A stretch of DNA of 64,000 nt from Kitasatospora sp. MAA4 (lineage in GTDB: Bacteria; Actinomycetota; Actinomycetes; Streptomycetales; Streptomycetaceae): the NCBI RefSeq assembly GCF_029893355.1, contig NZ_JARZAI010000014.1:124001-188000 (forward strand), written 5' to 3'. Shown one piece after another: positions 16,596-24,567 of this stretch. The notes under the pieces were generated by a model. That model saw nothing but the letters and a program-made list of their open reading frames with translations. It was not told the origin of the DNA and made no database searches. The position numbers and the translations under genes were made by a program. Position 1 is the first letter of the stretch. The number at the start of each line of letters is the position of its first letter.

Positions 16596-18830
16596 ATGCC
16601 GTACGCGACCCGCACCCGCGTCCAACCCGTCCCCCGCCCGCCCCGGCGCCGCAACCCGTGGATCCGGCACGCCCAGGCCACCCCGGCCGGCACCGGGCAG
16701 AACCTCGCGCAGCAACTCGCCGGTGCTGCCTCAACCCCGCGCGTGTACATCTCCTTCGACCCGCCGTACACCCTCAACCCCGCCTGGCTCGACGTCACCT
16801 CCTACGTCGACCAGGACCAGCCCATCACCATCAACCCCGGTCGCCCCGACGGCCTCGCCGACCCCGGCGCCGCCACCTGCACCCTCACCGTCGATAACAC
16901 CGACGGCCGCTGGACGGCAGGCAACCCGTCGGGCGCCTGGTGCGGCCTGATCCGCAAGGGCATCTGGCTGCGCGTCGACCTGCTCCCGCTGTCCGGCACC
17001 GTCTCCCGGCGCTTCACCGGCTACATCACAGCCCTGCCCACCACCATCACCGGCGCGGGCGCGCAGAGCCAGATCAGCGCCAGCGACGTCCTCGTCCTGC
17101 TTACCCAGGCCCCCAAGTACTCCACGATGCTGGTCGAGGAGTGGATGTCCGACTCCGTCGGTGCCCCCTACATCGCCGGGTACTGGCCGCTGGACGAACC
17201 CGCCGGCGCCACCTACGCCTCCGACATCTCCGGCCAGGCACCCACCGGCGCACAGACCCTCGCCGTCCGCTCCTTCGGAGTCAACTCCGGTACCGGCCTC
17301 ACCTGGTCCGCCACCCCGGCGCCCGGCTTCGACGGCCGCCAGACCCTCACGTTCACCCCCAGCGGCCCGCCGCTCTCCTCCTCCTACGGCAACAACACCT
17401 TCAGCAACAGCCTGCCCTACGGCTCCTACCTCCAGGGCACCGTCAAGCTCGCCGCGGTCGCGCAGATCACCTGTTGGGTCAGGACCAGCATCGCGAACCA
17501 GCCCATCTGGAGCTGGTCGGACCCCAGCGCCAACTATGCGATCGGCCTCGACCTGACCCCCGACGGCTACGTCGAGTTCTGGCAGTCCCAGCTGAACTCG
17601 GCCACCCCCAGCACTCTCCAGAACCTCTACACCGTCGTCGGCCACTCCCCCATCACCGACGGTGCCTGGCACCAACTGTCCTTCCGGATCCAGACCCCCG
17701 CCGTCACCCAGTACAACGTCACCTATTGGTCGTTGACCGTGGACGGAGCCCAGGCGTTCGGCGGCTTCGGCACCTCCTCCCCGTCCACCGGTTACTGCCC
17801 GACCGGCAACCTCTCCCGCCTTCTGATCGGCACGGCCGAAGGCTGGAACGGCGCCTCCCAGGCATTCGGGCTCAGCATGTTCACGGGCGCGATCTCCGAC
17901 GTCGTCGTCCACCTCATCCCCGCCGCCGCAATCAACCCCGCATGGATCGCCGCCTGGATGGCCGGGTCCAACGGCCACATCGGCGAGAACACCGGGCAGC
18001 GCGTCGCCCGCCTCGTCTCCTACGCCGGACTACCCGCCCCCGAGGCCCCGGTCAGGCTGCCCGGCACGTCCCTGACGGTGCTTCAGCCCACCACCGGCAC
18101 CAGCAGCATCCTCCACGTGGGTACCACCGCTCACCCCTGCGGCATCCAGGCCATCACCGGCAAGAACCCCCTCGACGCCCTGCGCACCGTCGCCCACACC
18201 GAGAACATGCCGCTGTTCGTGGATGCATACGGCCGCATCACCCTTCAAGCGTCCACCCAACGCACCAACACCACACCGGCGTTGACGATCTCAGCCGTCG
18301 ATCTCGACCCGGCGACCGCCTTCGCCGACGACTTCCAGTACCTCGTCAATCAGGCCCAGGTCACCCCCTCGGGCGCGGGTTCCATCACCGTTACTACGGG
18401 CGGCGCCAACTCCCGTGCGCTGTACGGCGAATACTCCACCCAGGTCGACACCGTCAACCTCACCGGCCTGGAGGCCGCCAGCCTCGGCGCCGCAATCGTC
18501 GCGGCCGGTGCCAACCCGCCGCCGCGCCCCGCGCCGCTGGCCGTCGAGGCCGCCACCCTCGCCCAACTGCCCGCCTACGGACCGGCTTGGTACGACGCCG
18601 TCCTCGCGCTCACCCTCTCCAACGTCCTGCAAGTCACCGGCTGGCAGGAACAGAGCCCCTACGGCCTCGCCGGCACCAGCACCCACATCATCGAGGGCTG
18701 GACCGAGACCATCACGGCCGGTCAACACCTCATCGCCTGGTCCACCTCTCCCGCCCAGGGCCCCACCTACCAGTGCGACTCACCCACCCTCGGCCGCTGC
18801 GACACCCCCGGAATCACGCTCGCCTACTGA
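16596..18830 (+). CDS. phage minor tail protein with LamG-like carbohydrate-binding domain
   Basis: This 744-residue protein starts at ATG 16596, one base after the tape measure stop. Residues 45-180 (VYISFDPPYTLNPAWLDVTS, TCTLTVDNTDGRW) are the distal-tail / hub-type fold common in actinophage minor tail proteins. Residues about 190-440 look like a laminin-G/concanavalin domain (GYWPLDEPAGATYASDISG, DGAWHQLSFRIQ, SLTVDG). The rest resembles a baseplate hub (DALRTVAHTENMPLFVDAYG). The LamG-like part probably binds host wall glycans. Confidence 0.82.
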   Translation: MPYATRTRVQPVPRPPRRRNPWIRHAQATPAGTGQNLAQQLAGAASTPRVYISFDPPYTLNPAWLDVTSYVDQDQPITINPGRPDGLADPGAATCTLTVDNTDGRWTAGNPSGAWCGLIRKGIWLRVDLLPLSGTVSRRFTGYITALPTTITGAGAQSQISASDVLVLLTQAPKYSTMLVEEWMSDSVGAPYIAGYWPLDEPAGATYASDISGQAPTGAQTLAVRSFGVNSGTGLTWSATPAPGFDGRQTLTFTPSGPPLSSSYGNNTFSNSLPYGSYLQGTVKLAAVAQITCWVRTSIANQPIWSWSDPSANYAIGLDLTPDGYVEFWQSQLNSATPSTLQNLYTVVGHSPITDGAWHQLSFRIQTPAVTQYNVTYWSLTVDGAQAFGGFGTSSPSTGYCPTGNLSRLLIGTAEGWNGASQAFGLSMFTGAISDVVVHLIPAAAINPAWIAAWMAGSNGHIGENTGQRVARLVSYAGLPAPEAPVRLPGTSLTVLQPTTGTSSILHVGTTAHPCGIQAITGKNPLDALRTVAHTENMPLFVDAYGRITLQASTQRTNTTPALTISAVDLDPATAFADDFQYLVNQAQVTPSGAGSITVTTGGANSRALYGEYSTQVDTVNLTGLEAASLGAAIVAAGANPPPRPAPLAVEAATLAQLPAYGPAWYDAVLALTLSNVLQVTGWQEQSPYGLAGTSTHIIEGWTETITAGQHLIAWSTSPAQGPTYQCDSPTLGRCDTPGITLAY

Positions 18831-18840
18831 GGAGGAACCC

Positions 18841-19377
18841 TTGGCCGCCCGCCTGCTGCCCACCGCGCCCGCGTGGTCGGCGAACCAGGAGATCACCTCC
18901 ACCCTGCTCAACCAGATCTCCACCTACTTGCAGTTCTGGGCCAACCCGCCCAGCTTCCGCGCCGAGCAGCACACCGTGCAGTCCCTCGCCAACGCCACAA
19001 CCGCACAGATCACCTGCGAGACCACCGTCCACGACAGCGACACCGGGCTGTCCACCAGCAGTCCGTTCTCCTACGTCGTGCCGTTCGCCGGGATCTGGGA
19101 CTTCGACGGTGGCGTCGGGTTCGCCGCCAACGCCACCGGCCTGCGCGCGCCGATGATCTGCCAGAACGGCACACAGATCAACGGCGGCGGACCCATCTAC
19201 AGCCAAGTCGCCAACTCAGCACTGTTCCTGACCTCCGCCAAGGGCGTCGTGTGCAACGTCGGCGACGTCATCGGCCTCTACGCGCAACAGCAGTCCGGCG
19301 CAGCACTGAGCACCAGCAACTCCTCCGGCCAGTACTCCTGGTTCGCCGGCCGACTCGTCTCGCTCCAAACCCCCTGA
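18841..19377 (+). CDS. small tail-tip protein with C1q-like fold
   Basis: This 178-residue protein starts at TTG 18841 behind GAGGAGGAA. It begins with a short helix (SANQEITSTLLNQISTYLQF). The remainder reads as a jelly-roll of C1q/TNF type: FSYVVPFAGIWDFDGGVGFA, QVANSALFLTSAKGVVCNVG, GQYSWFAGRLV. Proteins of this kind are used as phage receptor-binding domains and trimerise. It directly follows the large minor tail protein and precedes lysis genes, so receptor binding is a reasonable inference. Confidence 0.6.
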   Translation: MAARLLPTAPAWSANQEITSTLLNQISTYLQFWANPPSFRAEQHTVQSLANATTAQITCETTVHDSDTGLSTSSPFSYVVPFAGIWDFDGGVGFAANATGLRAPMICQNGTQINGGGPIYSQVANSALFLTSAKGVVCNVGDVIGLYAQQQSGAALSTSNSSGQYSWFAGRLVSLQTP

Positions 19378-19423
19378 TCGGGAACCCGCACCGAGCCACG
19401 AACTACCGGAGGCACCAAACCAG

Positions 19424-19798
19424 ATGACCATGCCAACACCACTACATGACCCCGCCGACCAGCCGCCGCGCTCACGCCTCGACCGGGCCCTCGACGCCGT
19501 CCCGCGCCTACTCGCCCACCGCATCCACATCCTGTTCCTCGGCGTCCTTGGCCTCTGGCTGATCGCCGTTCCCCTGCTGCCCGGCACCGGTGCGATCCGG
19601 CCCTCCGCGACCGCCGAACTCATCGGCGGCAACTGGACCAACGTCAGCTCCGCGATCGGCGCGTGCATCGCCGCTGGCGCCGGTCTCGCCGCCCACCACG
19701 AAGCGCGCCGCCACCGCCGCATCGCCGAGGCCGCCCACGCCCTGGTGGCCGAACTCCACAGCGCCCACATCCACACCACTACGAACGAGGAGAACTGA
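19424..19798 (+). CDS. phage membrane protein near the lysis genes
   Basis: This 124-residue protein starts at ATG 19424 behind GGAGGC. Residues 33-55 (IHILFLGVLGLWLIAVPLL) form one clear membrane segment and residues about 70-92 (VSSAIGACIAAGAGLAAH) a second. The C-terminus is His/Arg/Glu rich and probably cytosolic. It is three bases from the endolysin start. A holin or holin-like role is possible from topology and place, but two other small membrane proteins follow the endolysin. Confidence 0.6.
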   Translation: MTMPTPLHDPADQPPRSRLDRALDAVPRLLAHRIHILFLGVLGLWLIAVPLLPGTGAIRPSATAELIGGNWTNVSSAIGACIAAGAGLAAHHEARRHRRIAEAAHALVAELHSAHIHTTTNEEN

Positions 19799-19801
19799 CC
19801 G

Positions 19802-20596
19802 ATGGCACGCATGCCCGCAGCCCAGTGGATCGGCCCGACCGCCAACCTGTACCCCGGCGGGATGGTCGAGCACCGCGGCCTGGTCCTGCACATCCAGGAC
19901 GGCACCGAGGCCGGATCCGAATCCTGGTTCAAGGACCCGTCCTCCGAAGCCTCCGCACACTTCCTCAACCCCAAGTCCGGCGGCTTGCGCCAGCTGGTGG
20001 ACACTGACGACGCCGCCTGGACCGAGATGGCTGGCAACCGCCACTGGGTCAGCATCGAGAACGAGGGCCTCGGTGGCGACAGCCTCACCCCCAGCCAGAT
20101 CGAGAACTGCGCCCAGCTGCTGGCCTGGCTCCACGGCGAGTACGGCATCCAGGTGCAGGCCACCGACGACCCGGCCGGCACCGGCGTGATCGGCCACGGC
20201 GACGGCGGCGCGGCCTGGGGCGGCCACTACGACTGCCCGGGTGACGCGGTGCTCGCCCAGCGCCCGCAGATCCTCGCCCGCGCCCAACAGATCCTCGGCC
20301 AGCCCGCACCGGCGCCGAGCCCGTCCCCCGCCCCCAAGCCGGCCGGACCGGCTTGGCCCGGCGAGTACCTGCGCGTGCAGGCCCCGATGCTGCACGACGG
20401 CAACGTCCAGACCTGGCAGCAGCACATGCACGACCGCGGCTGGAACATCGCGGTCGACGGCTGGTACGGCCCGGCGAGCGCCAACATCTGCCGCCGGTTC
20501 CAGGCGGACTCCAGCGCGCACGGCTGGCCGCTGGACAACGACGGCGTCGTCGGCCCCGCGACCTGGGCCGCCACCTGGAACCGACCGATCAGCTAA
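19802..20596 (+). CDS. endolysin: N-acetylmuramoyl-L-alanine amidase with peptidoglycan-binding domain
   Basis: This 264-residue protein starts at ATG 19802. Residues 8-165 are an amidase_2/PGRP-type domain that would cut between muramic acid and L-Ala; candidate zinc ligands are His30 (LVLHIQDG) and the His and Cys of GGHYDCPG near residue 140-146, with WVSIENEG conserved. A Pro-rich linker (about 168-182) leads to a peptidoglycan-binding domain (VQTWQQHMHDRGWNIAVDGW, NDGVVGPATWAATW). There is no signal peptide, so release depends on a holin. Confidence 0.92.
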   Translation: MARMPAAQWIGPTANLYPGGMVEHRGLVLHIQDGTEAGSESWFKDPSSEASAHFLNPKSGGLRQLVDTDDAAWTEMAGNRHWVSIENEGLGGDSLTPSQIENCAQLLAWLHGEYGIQVQATDDPAGTGVIGHGDGGAAWGGHYDCPGDAVLAQRPQILARAQQILGQPAPAPSPSPAPKPAGPAWPGEYLRVQAPMLHDGNVQTWQQHMHDRGWNIAVDGWYGPASANICRRFQADSSAHGWPLDNDGVVGPATWAATWNRPIS

Positions 20597-20619
20597 CCCA
20601 CCGACCGGAGAACCTCACC

Positions 20620-20859
20620 ATGACCGACGCCACCCGGCGCACCGCCCGCACCGCCGTGCAGACCCTGTTCGGCCTGGTCGCCGCCCTGCCCCTGCTGGTC
20701 TCCACCAGCGGCCTACCCGCCACCCTGCCCGGCCTTGGACTCGCCCTGGCCGTCGCCACCGCCGTGACCCGCCTCATGGCCCTACCCGCCGTCGAGAACC
20801 TGCTTCCTGCATGGCTGCGCACCCCGGCCCCCGTCACCCCGGAGGTTCCCGCCGAGTGA
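20620..20859 (+). CDS. holin-like small membrane protein
   Basis: This 79-residue protein starts at ATG 20620 behind CCGGAGAA. Two hydrophobic stretches (TLFGLVAALPLLVSTSG about residues 15-31 and LPGLGLALAVATAVTRLM about 36-53) make a hairpin, with a basic start and short polar end. Size, topology and location immediately after the endolysin suit a holin. Its stop overlaps the next start as GTGA. Confidence 0.65.
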   Translation: MTDATRRTARTAVQTLFGLVAALPLLVSTSGLPATLPGLGLALAVATAVTRLMALPAVENLLPAWLRTPAPVTPEVPAE

Positions 20860-21173
20860 TCACCGCGACCGCCGGCGCCGGCCAGGTCGACGTGGTCGCG
20901 CTCTGGGCCGGCGCCATCGTCGCCGTGTGCACCGCCGCAGGCATCCTCTGGCGTGCGACCCGGGCCCTGCACAGCCTTGCCCGCCATGTCGAGGACTTCG
21001 TCACCGCCTGGGCCGGCACCGACGAGCACCCCGGGGTCGTGGCCCGACTCGGCGCGATCGAGCACCGGATCGGCAAGATCGAACACGAGGTTCACCCGAA
21101 CTCGGGCCTCAGCCTCCGCGACGCCGTCGACCGCGTCGACCAGCGCACCGCCCGTCACCTCGACCCACCGTAG
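20856..21173 (+). CDS. membrane-anchored coiled-coil protein of the lysis module (DUF2746-like)
   Basis: This 105-residue protein starts at GTG 20856. One membrane segment near the N-terminus (VVALWAGAIVAVCTAAGILW) is followed by a helical soluble part (RLGAIEHRIGKIEHEVHPN). This layout resembles DUF2746-type proteins found beside actinophage holins. It may act with the holin at the membrane. A strong terminator begins nine bases after its stop, so this is the last gene of the late operon. Confidence 0.6.
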   Translation: MITATAGAGQVDVVALWAGAIVAVCTAAGILWRATRALHSLARHVEDFVTAWAGTDEHPGVVARLGAIEHRIGKIEHEVHPNSGLSLRDAVDRVDQRTARHLDPP

Positions 21174-21181
21174 TCAGCACG

Positions 21182-21222
21182 GCGCCCCCGTACCGGCATC
21201 TCTGCCGGTACGGGGGCGCTTT
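21182..21222 (+). terminator. terminator of the prophage late operon
   Basis: A 17-base perfect stem (GCGCCCCCGTACCGGCA with TGCCGGTACGGGGGCGC) closes a TCTC loop and is followed by TTT. It lies between the lysis module (+) and a minus-strand gene ending at 21242, so it can serve both directions. Confidence 0.9.
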
Positions 21223-21241
21223 CGTCGTTGTGCTGGTCGCT

Positions 21242-21457
21242 CTACTCGGCCGGGCGCTGCGCCCAACAGTCGAGCGCGCGGTACCGGATGACTCCGTCTG
21301 TCCAAGGGCGGCAGTCGTGCGGTGTTCGAGGGTCGTAGCTGAGTTCGTGGCTCGCGCCAGTGAGGATCTGCCAGCCGTCCTGCTGGCACCGCAACAGCCC
21401 GCGCGCGTTGCCCCGGCGGGTGCCGTCCGGCAGGTCCCTGATGAACGCCTTGCCCAT
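21242..21457 (-). CDS. small hypothetical protein of the prophage cargo
   Basis: This 71-residue protein begins at ATG 21457 on the minus strand, one base into the stop of the preceding gene (GTG 21460 is a GTGA-type alternative). The sequence contains two or three Cys residues (LLRCQQDGW, HDCRPW) and many aromatic residues, with no membrane segment. Coupling to the upstream membrane protein suggests a joint role. The family is not recognised. Confidence 0.55.
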   Translation of the reverse strand: MGKAFIRDLPDGTRRGNARGLLRCQQDGWQILTGASHELSYDPRTPHDCRPWTDGVIRYRALDCWAQRPAE

Positions 21458-21963
21458 CACGCCACCGCCCCGGTGAGCACCTGGGCGTCCTGGTAGGTGT
21501 AGCCCGGATCCTCAAGCCCGGCAGAGGCGGCCACGAGGGCACGCTGCCGGCGGGCCTGCTGGGCCTGCTCGTGGTGGGCTGTCCACAGCGGCACCACGGG
21601 GGTGATCGTGGCCGACCTCGCAGCTGTCGATCGGGGCGCGTGCTGAACTTCAACGCGGAACGCGTGGCCGCGCACAAGCGGTGTCTTCGGGAGAATCGTC
21701 CGTCGAAGCAGGTGGACCGGGATGGGCCGCCGCAGCGCGGAGCACAGCGGCAGAGTGTTGAGCGGGCGGACCTGTACGGGCTCGTCGCGGTCCCAAGACG
21801 CGCGACTCTGTCCAGCCAGTTCGATCAGGATCGGGGCAAGGTCCCGGTCTCCGGCCCGGTGCCGACCGGCGGTCTCGCCCAGCTGCGGGATGGTGCAGGC
21901 CAGCAAGCCGGCCAACAGAAGGAACAGGACCCAGGCGCAGGCCCAGGCAGTAAAGTCGGTCAT
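21457..21963 (-). CDS. membrane-anchored hypothetical protein
   Basis: This 168-residue protein is assigned ATG 21963 on the minus strand (an in-frame start at 21990 is possible). A single membrane segment lies at the N-terminus (AWACAWVLFLLLAGLLACTI). The rest is a polar, Arg-rich cytosolic region with no recognised domain. It is divergent from the GntR regulator gene across about 170 bases, so that regulator probably controls it together with the downstream small gene. Confidence 0.6.
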   Translation of the reverse strand: MTDFTAWACAWVLFLLLAGLLACTIPQLGETAGRHRAGDRDLAPILIELAGQSRASWDRDEPVQVRPLNTLPLCSALRRPIPVHLLRRTILPKTPLVRGHAFRVEVQHAPRSTAARSATITPVVPLWTAHHEQAQQARRQRALVAASAGLEDPGYTYQDAQVLTGAVA

Positions 21964-22060
21964 GTCGTCGCTCTCCCAAGCTTCGGCCATGCCCCGGGAC
22001 GGTTGCAGCCGCCGCCGGGGTCTCTTTGTTGTTGTGGTCCGACCGTATTCTTACTCGCCT

Positions 22061-22135
22061 AACTTGTCTAGGTCGTCTGCCTCGTTCAGCTTGTCTGAGT
22101 GGTCGCACTTCTGGCCTGTTGTCTACGCTGCCGAT
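22061..22135. promoter_or_regulatory. divergent control region with TTGTCT repeats
   Basis: TTGTCT occurs three times on the + strand: 22064-22069 (in AACTTGTCTA), 22091-22096 (in AGCTTGTCTG) and 22119-22124. The first two are 27 bases apart. TACGCT at 22124-22129 is a possible -10 element placed so that transcription would begin at the GntR ATG. The repeats are candidate binding sites for the regulator itself. Confidence 0.5.
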
Positions 22136-22408
22136 ATGGCCGACCAGCAGCGAGACCCGCACGCACCGACCGCCCCGTACCGGCAGGCGCTCGCCGAGGT
22201 GGTCGACGAGATTCGGGCAGGCCAGTACGACACCGGTCGGCGGCGCTTCCTCTCCGAAGCTCAGCTTTGTGAGCGGTTCGGCATCGCCCGTGAGACGGCG
22301 CGGCGAGTTGTTCGGGAGCTGCGGGAGATGGGTCTCGTCTACACGGAATGGGGCCGTGGAACCACTGTCGTGGCGCCGGAGGAACGACCGGCCCCCGAGG
22401 ACAGCTGA
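22136..22408 (+). CDS. short GntR-family transcription regulator
   Basis: This 90-residue protein starts at ATG 22136. A GntR-type winged helix fills residues 15-80: YRQALAEVVDEIRAGQY, FLSEAQLCERFGIARETARRV, then the wing VYTEWGRGTTVV. There is no effector-binding domain, as in the small GntR proteins of actinobacterial mobile elements. No Shine-Dalgarno sequence precedes the ATG, which fits leaderless translation. It is transcribed away from the two minus-strand genes. Confidence 0.8.
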   Translation: MADQQRDPHAPTAPYRQALAEVVDEIRAGQYDTGRRRFLSEAQLCERFGIARETARRVVRELREMGLVYTEWGRGTTVVAPEERPAPEDS

Positions 22409-22464
22409 GCCCCGTCCGCAGGCTTGCTGAAGGGCGGACGGGGCTGGCCAGGTCTGGAGCTAGC

Positions 22465-23604
22465 TCAGATGGGCAGGTCCCACCCCGGACCGTCCTCGGT
22501 GCCGATCCAGACCCGCTGTCCCATCTCTGTGATGGTGATCCCGAATCCCTCCTGGTGCGGAGACCCGGCCGCCTGCCACTCCAGGACGGCTGTCTCGACC
22601 TGATCCCAGAGCCGCAGCGGCCCCCGTTGCGTCACGATCCATCCCCCGTCCGGGTTCACCGCCGTTCGGGCCTGGGAGCCGGTGGCCACGTCCGACAGGA
22701 TCTGCTGCCCAGGTGCGCCGATCTGCTCGGCGGACGGTGCGGCGAGCTGCGCGACCCAGCCACCAGTCCAGTCGTTGATCAGCTCGGGGTCGATGCGGGT
22801 CGGACGTTCCTCGCCGGGCATGGGCCACAGGCTCTGGCGCGGCGGCCGGTCATGCGGACGGGCCACCATGAAACTCGTGTACCCGGGCAGGAATCGACCG
22901 GTGGCGCGCCCAGGCCCGGTCACGGTCAGCAGCGCCAGACCGAAGCGGAACGACCAGCCGGTCAGCGTCACCAGGATCTTGCCGCCCGGCTTCACCTGGT
23001 ACAACCACGGCATGGGCACGTGACGTACCGAACAGGTGGCGATCAATCGGTCGTAGGGTGCGCCGTCCGGGGCGCCCAGGAGGCCGTCACCGACAACCAA
23101 CGTCGGGCTGAACCCAGCCTCCGTGATCGCACCCTTCGCACGCTCCGCGACGCCCGGGTCAACCTCGACGCTGACGACGTTCTGTGAGCCGAGGCGGTGC
23201 GCCCCCAAGGCCGTCGAGTACCCGGTGCCGGTCCCGATTTCCAGGACACGGTGCCCAGCCTCCACATCGAGCTGGTGCCACATCCTGAGAACGAGCGATG
23301 GCAGGGTCGACGAGGACGACGGTGCACCGATCGCCGGCCCCTTGGAATCGCTCGGCAGCAACTCCCCGTCCAGTTGGGTGATCAGCGTCTCGTTCCTGTA
23401 GACAGCCTCCAGCCAGCCGTCACCGCCTTCACTCACCGACTCGAAGGCCGGGGGGAACGAGTCGGGGATCGCACGGAAGTACGTGCGCACGAAGGCTTCG
23501 CGCGGGACAGCCTCGGCGGCAGCTCGCCAGGCCGGATCGGGCAAATCCCCGTCGGCTTCCAGCTGCCGAACCAGGGCCGCCCGCAGGGCGGTTGCATCAC
23601 TCAC
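22465..23604 (-). CDS. tgmC: PIMT-like methyltransferase of an ATP-grasp RiPP system
   Basis: This 379-residue protein's start at 23604 overlaps the ATP-grasp stop (ATGA). The central domain (about residues 75-230) is a protein-L-isoaspartate methyltransferase type: motif I VLEIGTGTGYSTAL, then VVGDGLLGAP and APYDRLIATCSV. Both termini extend beyond ordinary PIMT (about 210 residues), as in methyltransferases of ATP-grasp peptide maturase systems. In fuscimiditide-type pathways the homologue methylates an Asp of the cyclised peptide, which then closes to an aspartimide. The same chemistry here is inferred from family and gene order. Confidence 0.85.
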   Translation of the reverse strand: MSDATALRAALVRQLEADGDLPDPAWRAAAEAVPREAFVRTYFRAIPDSFPPAFESVSEGGDGWLEAVYRNETLITQLDGELLPSDSKGPAIGAPSSSSTLPSLVLRMWHQLDVEAGHRVLEIGTGTGYSTALGAHRLGSQNVVSVEVDPGVAERAKGAITEAGFSPTLVVGDGLLGAPDGAPYDRLIATCSVRHVPMPWLYQVKPGGKILVTLTGWSFRFGLALLTVTGPGRATGRFLPGYTSFMVARPHDRPPRQSLWPMPGEERPTRIDPELINDWTGGWVAQLAAPSAEQIGAPGQQILSDVATGSQARTAVNPDGGWIVTQRGPLRLWDQVETAVLEWQAAGSPHQEGFGITITEMGQRVWIGTEDGPGWDLPI

Positions 23605-24566
23605 GAGAGTCGTCCTTTCTGAAGTTCATCAGCGATTGCCAGCCCGATGGGCATGGTGATCTCTGGAGGGAACCAAGCCCACTGGCCACTGGGGTTGCAC
23701 TCAAGGAAGTACCAGGCCCCTGCTGCGTCGACGGCGAAGTCGAACGCCCCGAAGACGAGCCCCATTTCCGTGAGGTATCCGTCCACCGAGGCGGCGACGG
23801 CGTCCGGCACGCTGATCGGCTCGTAGCTGAGAAGATCCTGCCGCCGGCGCCAGTCGAGTTCCGGCCCCGCGATCCGGGCAGCGATCAGCTCCGTGCCGAC
23901 AGCCGTCAGCCGCACATCGAACACCTTCTCGACCTTGGCCTGAAACAGATGAGGGCACACGGACACGGCGTCGGTGATGTCGGCCGGGTCCACGTCGCGC
24001 ACCCAGACCTGTTGCGCCGCGTCGTTCGCGTCGCAGTAGGCCGTGTTCCACAGCGGCTTGTACACGGCCGGCCGCTCGGTGCAGAACTGCCGGGCCTCGA
24101 AAGGATCCATGGTGATGATGGTCGCGGGTACCAGGAACCCAGCGCGCAGCGCGGCGGCGAGCTGGGCGGGCTTGTACTCGCCGTTCCTGATTCGCCAGGG
24201 GTGGTTCACGTGGTGCGCACCGGGCAGTGAAGCCAGGATGCCGCCGACGCCCCAGAACATCTGTGAGCCAGCGAACTTGGCATCCTGGCCATCCAAGTCG
24301 GACGGCCCGCGGTACGCCGTTGGCCGGCGCCACCAGACCGACCGGACGTGTTCAAGATCGAGTGCACGGGTCGGTGTCACAAGTGCGCCTCGCTGACCGC
24401 CGGTTCCATAACTGGCGGTCAGCGAGGCGCCGTTGTACAGATCGACACCGGGGTCTACGCGCACGACCGGAACACGGCGCTCGGCGAGGATGCGCAGGAC
24501 CACATCCGCTGTGGCGTCGAGTGAGTTGGTCAGGACCAATACGGCCCCGGGTCGATCATCGGTCAT
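23601..24566 (-). CDS. tgmB: ATP-grasp RiPP maturase (graspetide ligase)
   Basis: This 321-residue protein starts at ATG 24566, one base after the precursor stop. It shows the TgmB-like pattern: an N-terminal domain (VLVLTNSLDATADVVLRILA), SVWWRRPTAYR, then the ATP-grasp fold with VYKPLWNT, FDVRLTAVG and the metal-binding FLECNPSGQWAWF near the C-terminus. Such ligases activate Asp/Glu side chains with ATP and join them to Thr/Ser or Lys in the core peptide as omega-esters or amides. The missing start alternative at 24662 has no ribosome site. Gene order with precursor and methyltransferase is standard. Confidence 0.9.
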   Translation of the reverse strand: MTDDRPGAVLVLTNSLDATADVVLRILAERRVPVVRVDPGVDLYNGASLTASYGTGGQRGALVTPTRALDLEHVRSVWWRRPTAYRGPSDLDGQDAKFAGSQMFWGVGGILASLPGAHHVNHPWRIRNGEYKPAQLAAALRAGFLVPATIITMDPFEARQFCTERPAVYKPLWNTAYCDANDAAQQVWVRDVDPADITDAVSVCPHLFQAKVEKVFDVRLTAVGTELIAARIAGPELDWRRRQDLLSYEPISVPDAVAASVDGYLTEMGLVFGAFDFAVDAAGAWYFLECNPSGQWAWFPPEITMPIGLAIADELQKGRLS

Positions 24567-24567
24567 G

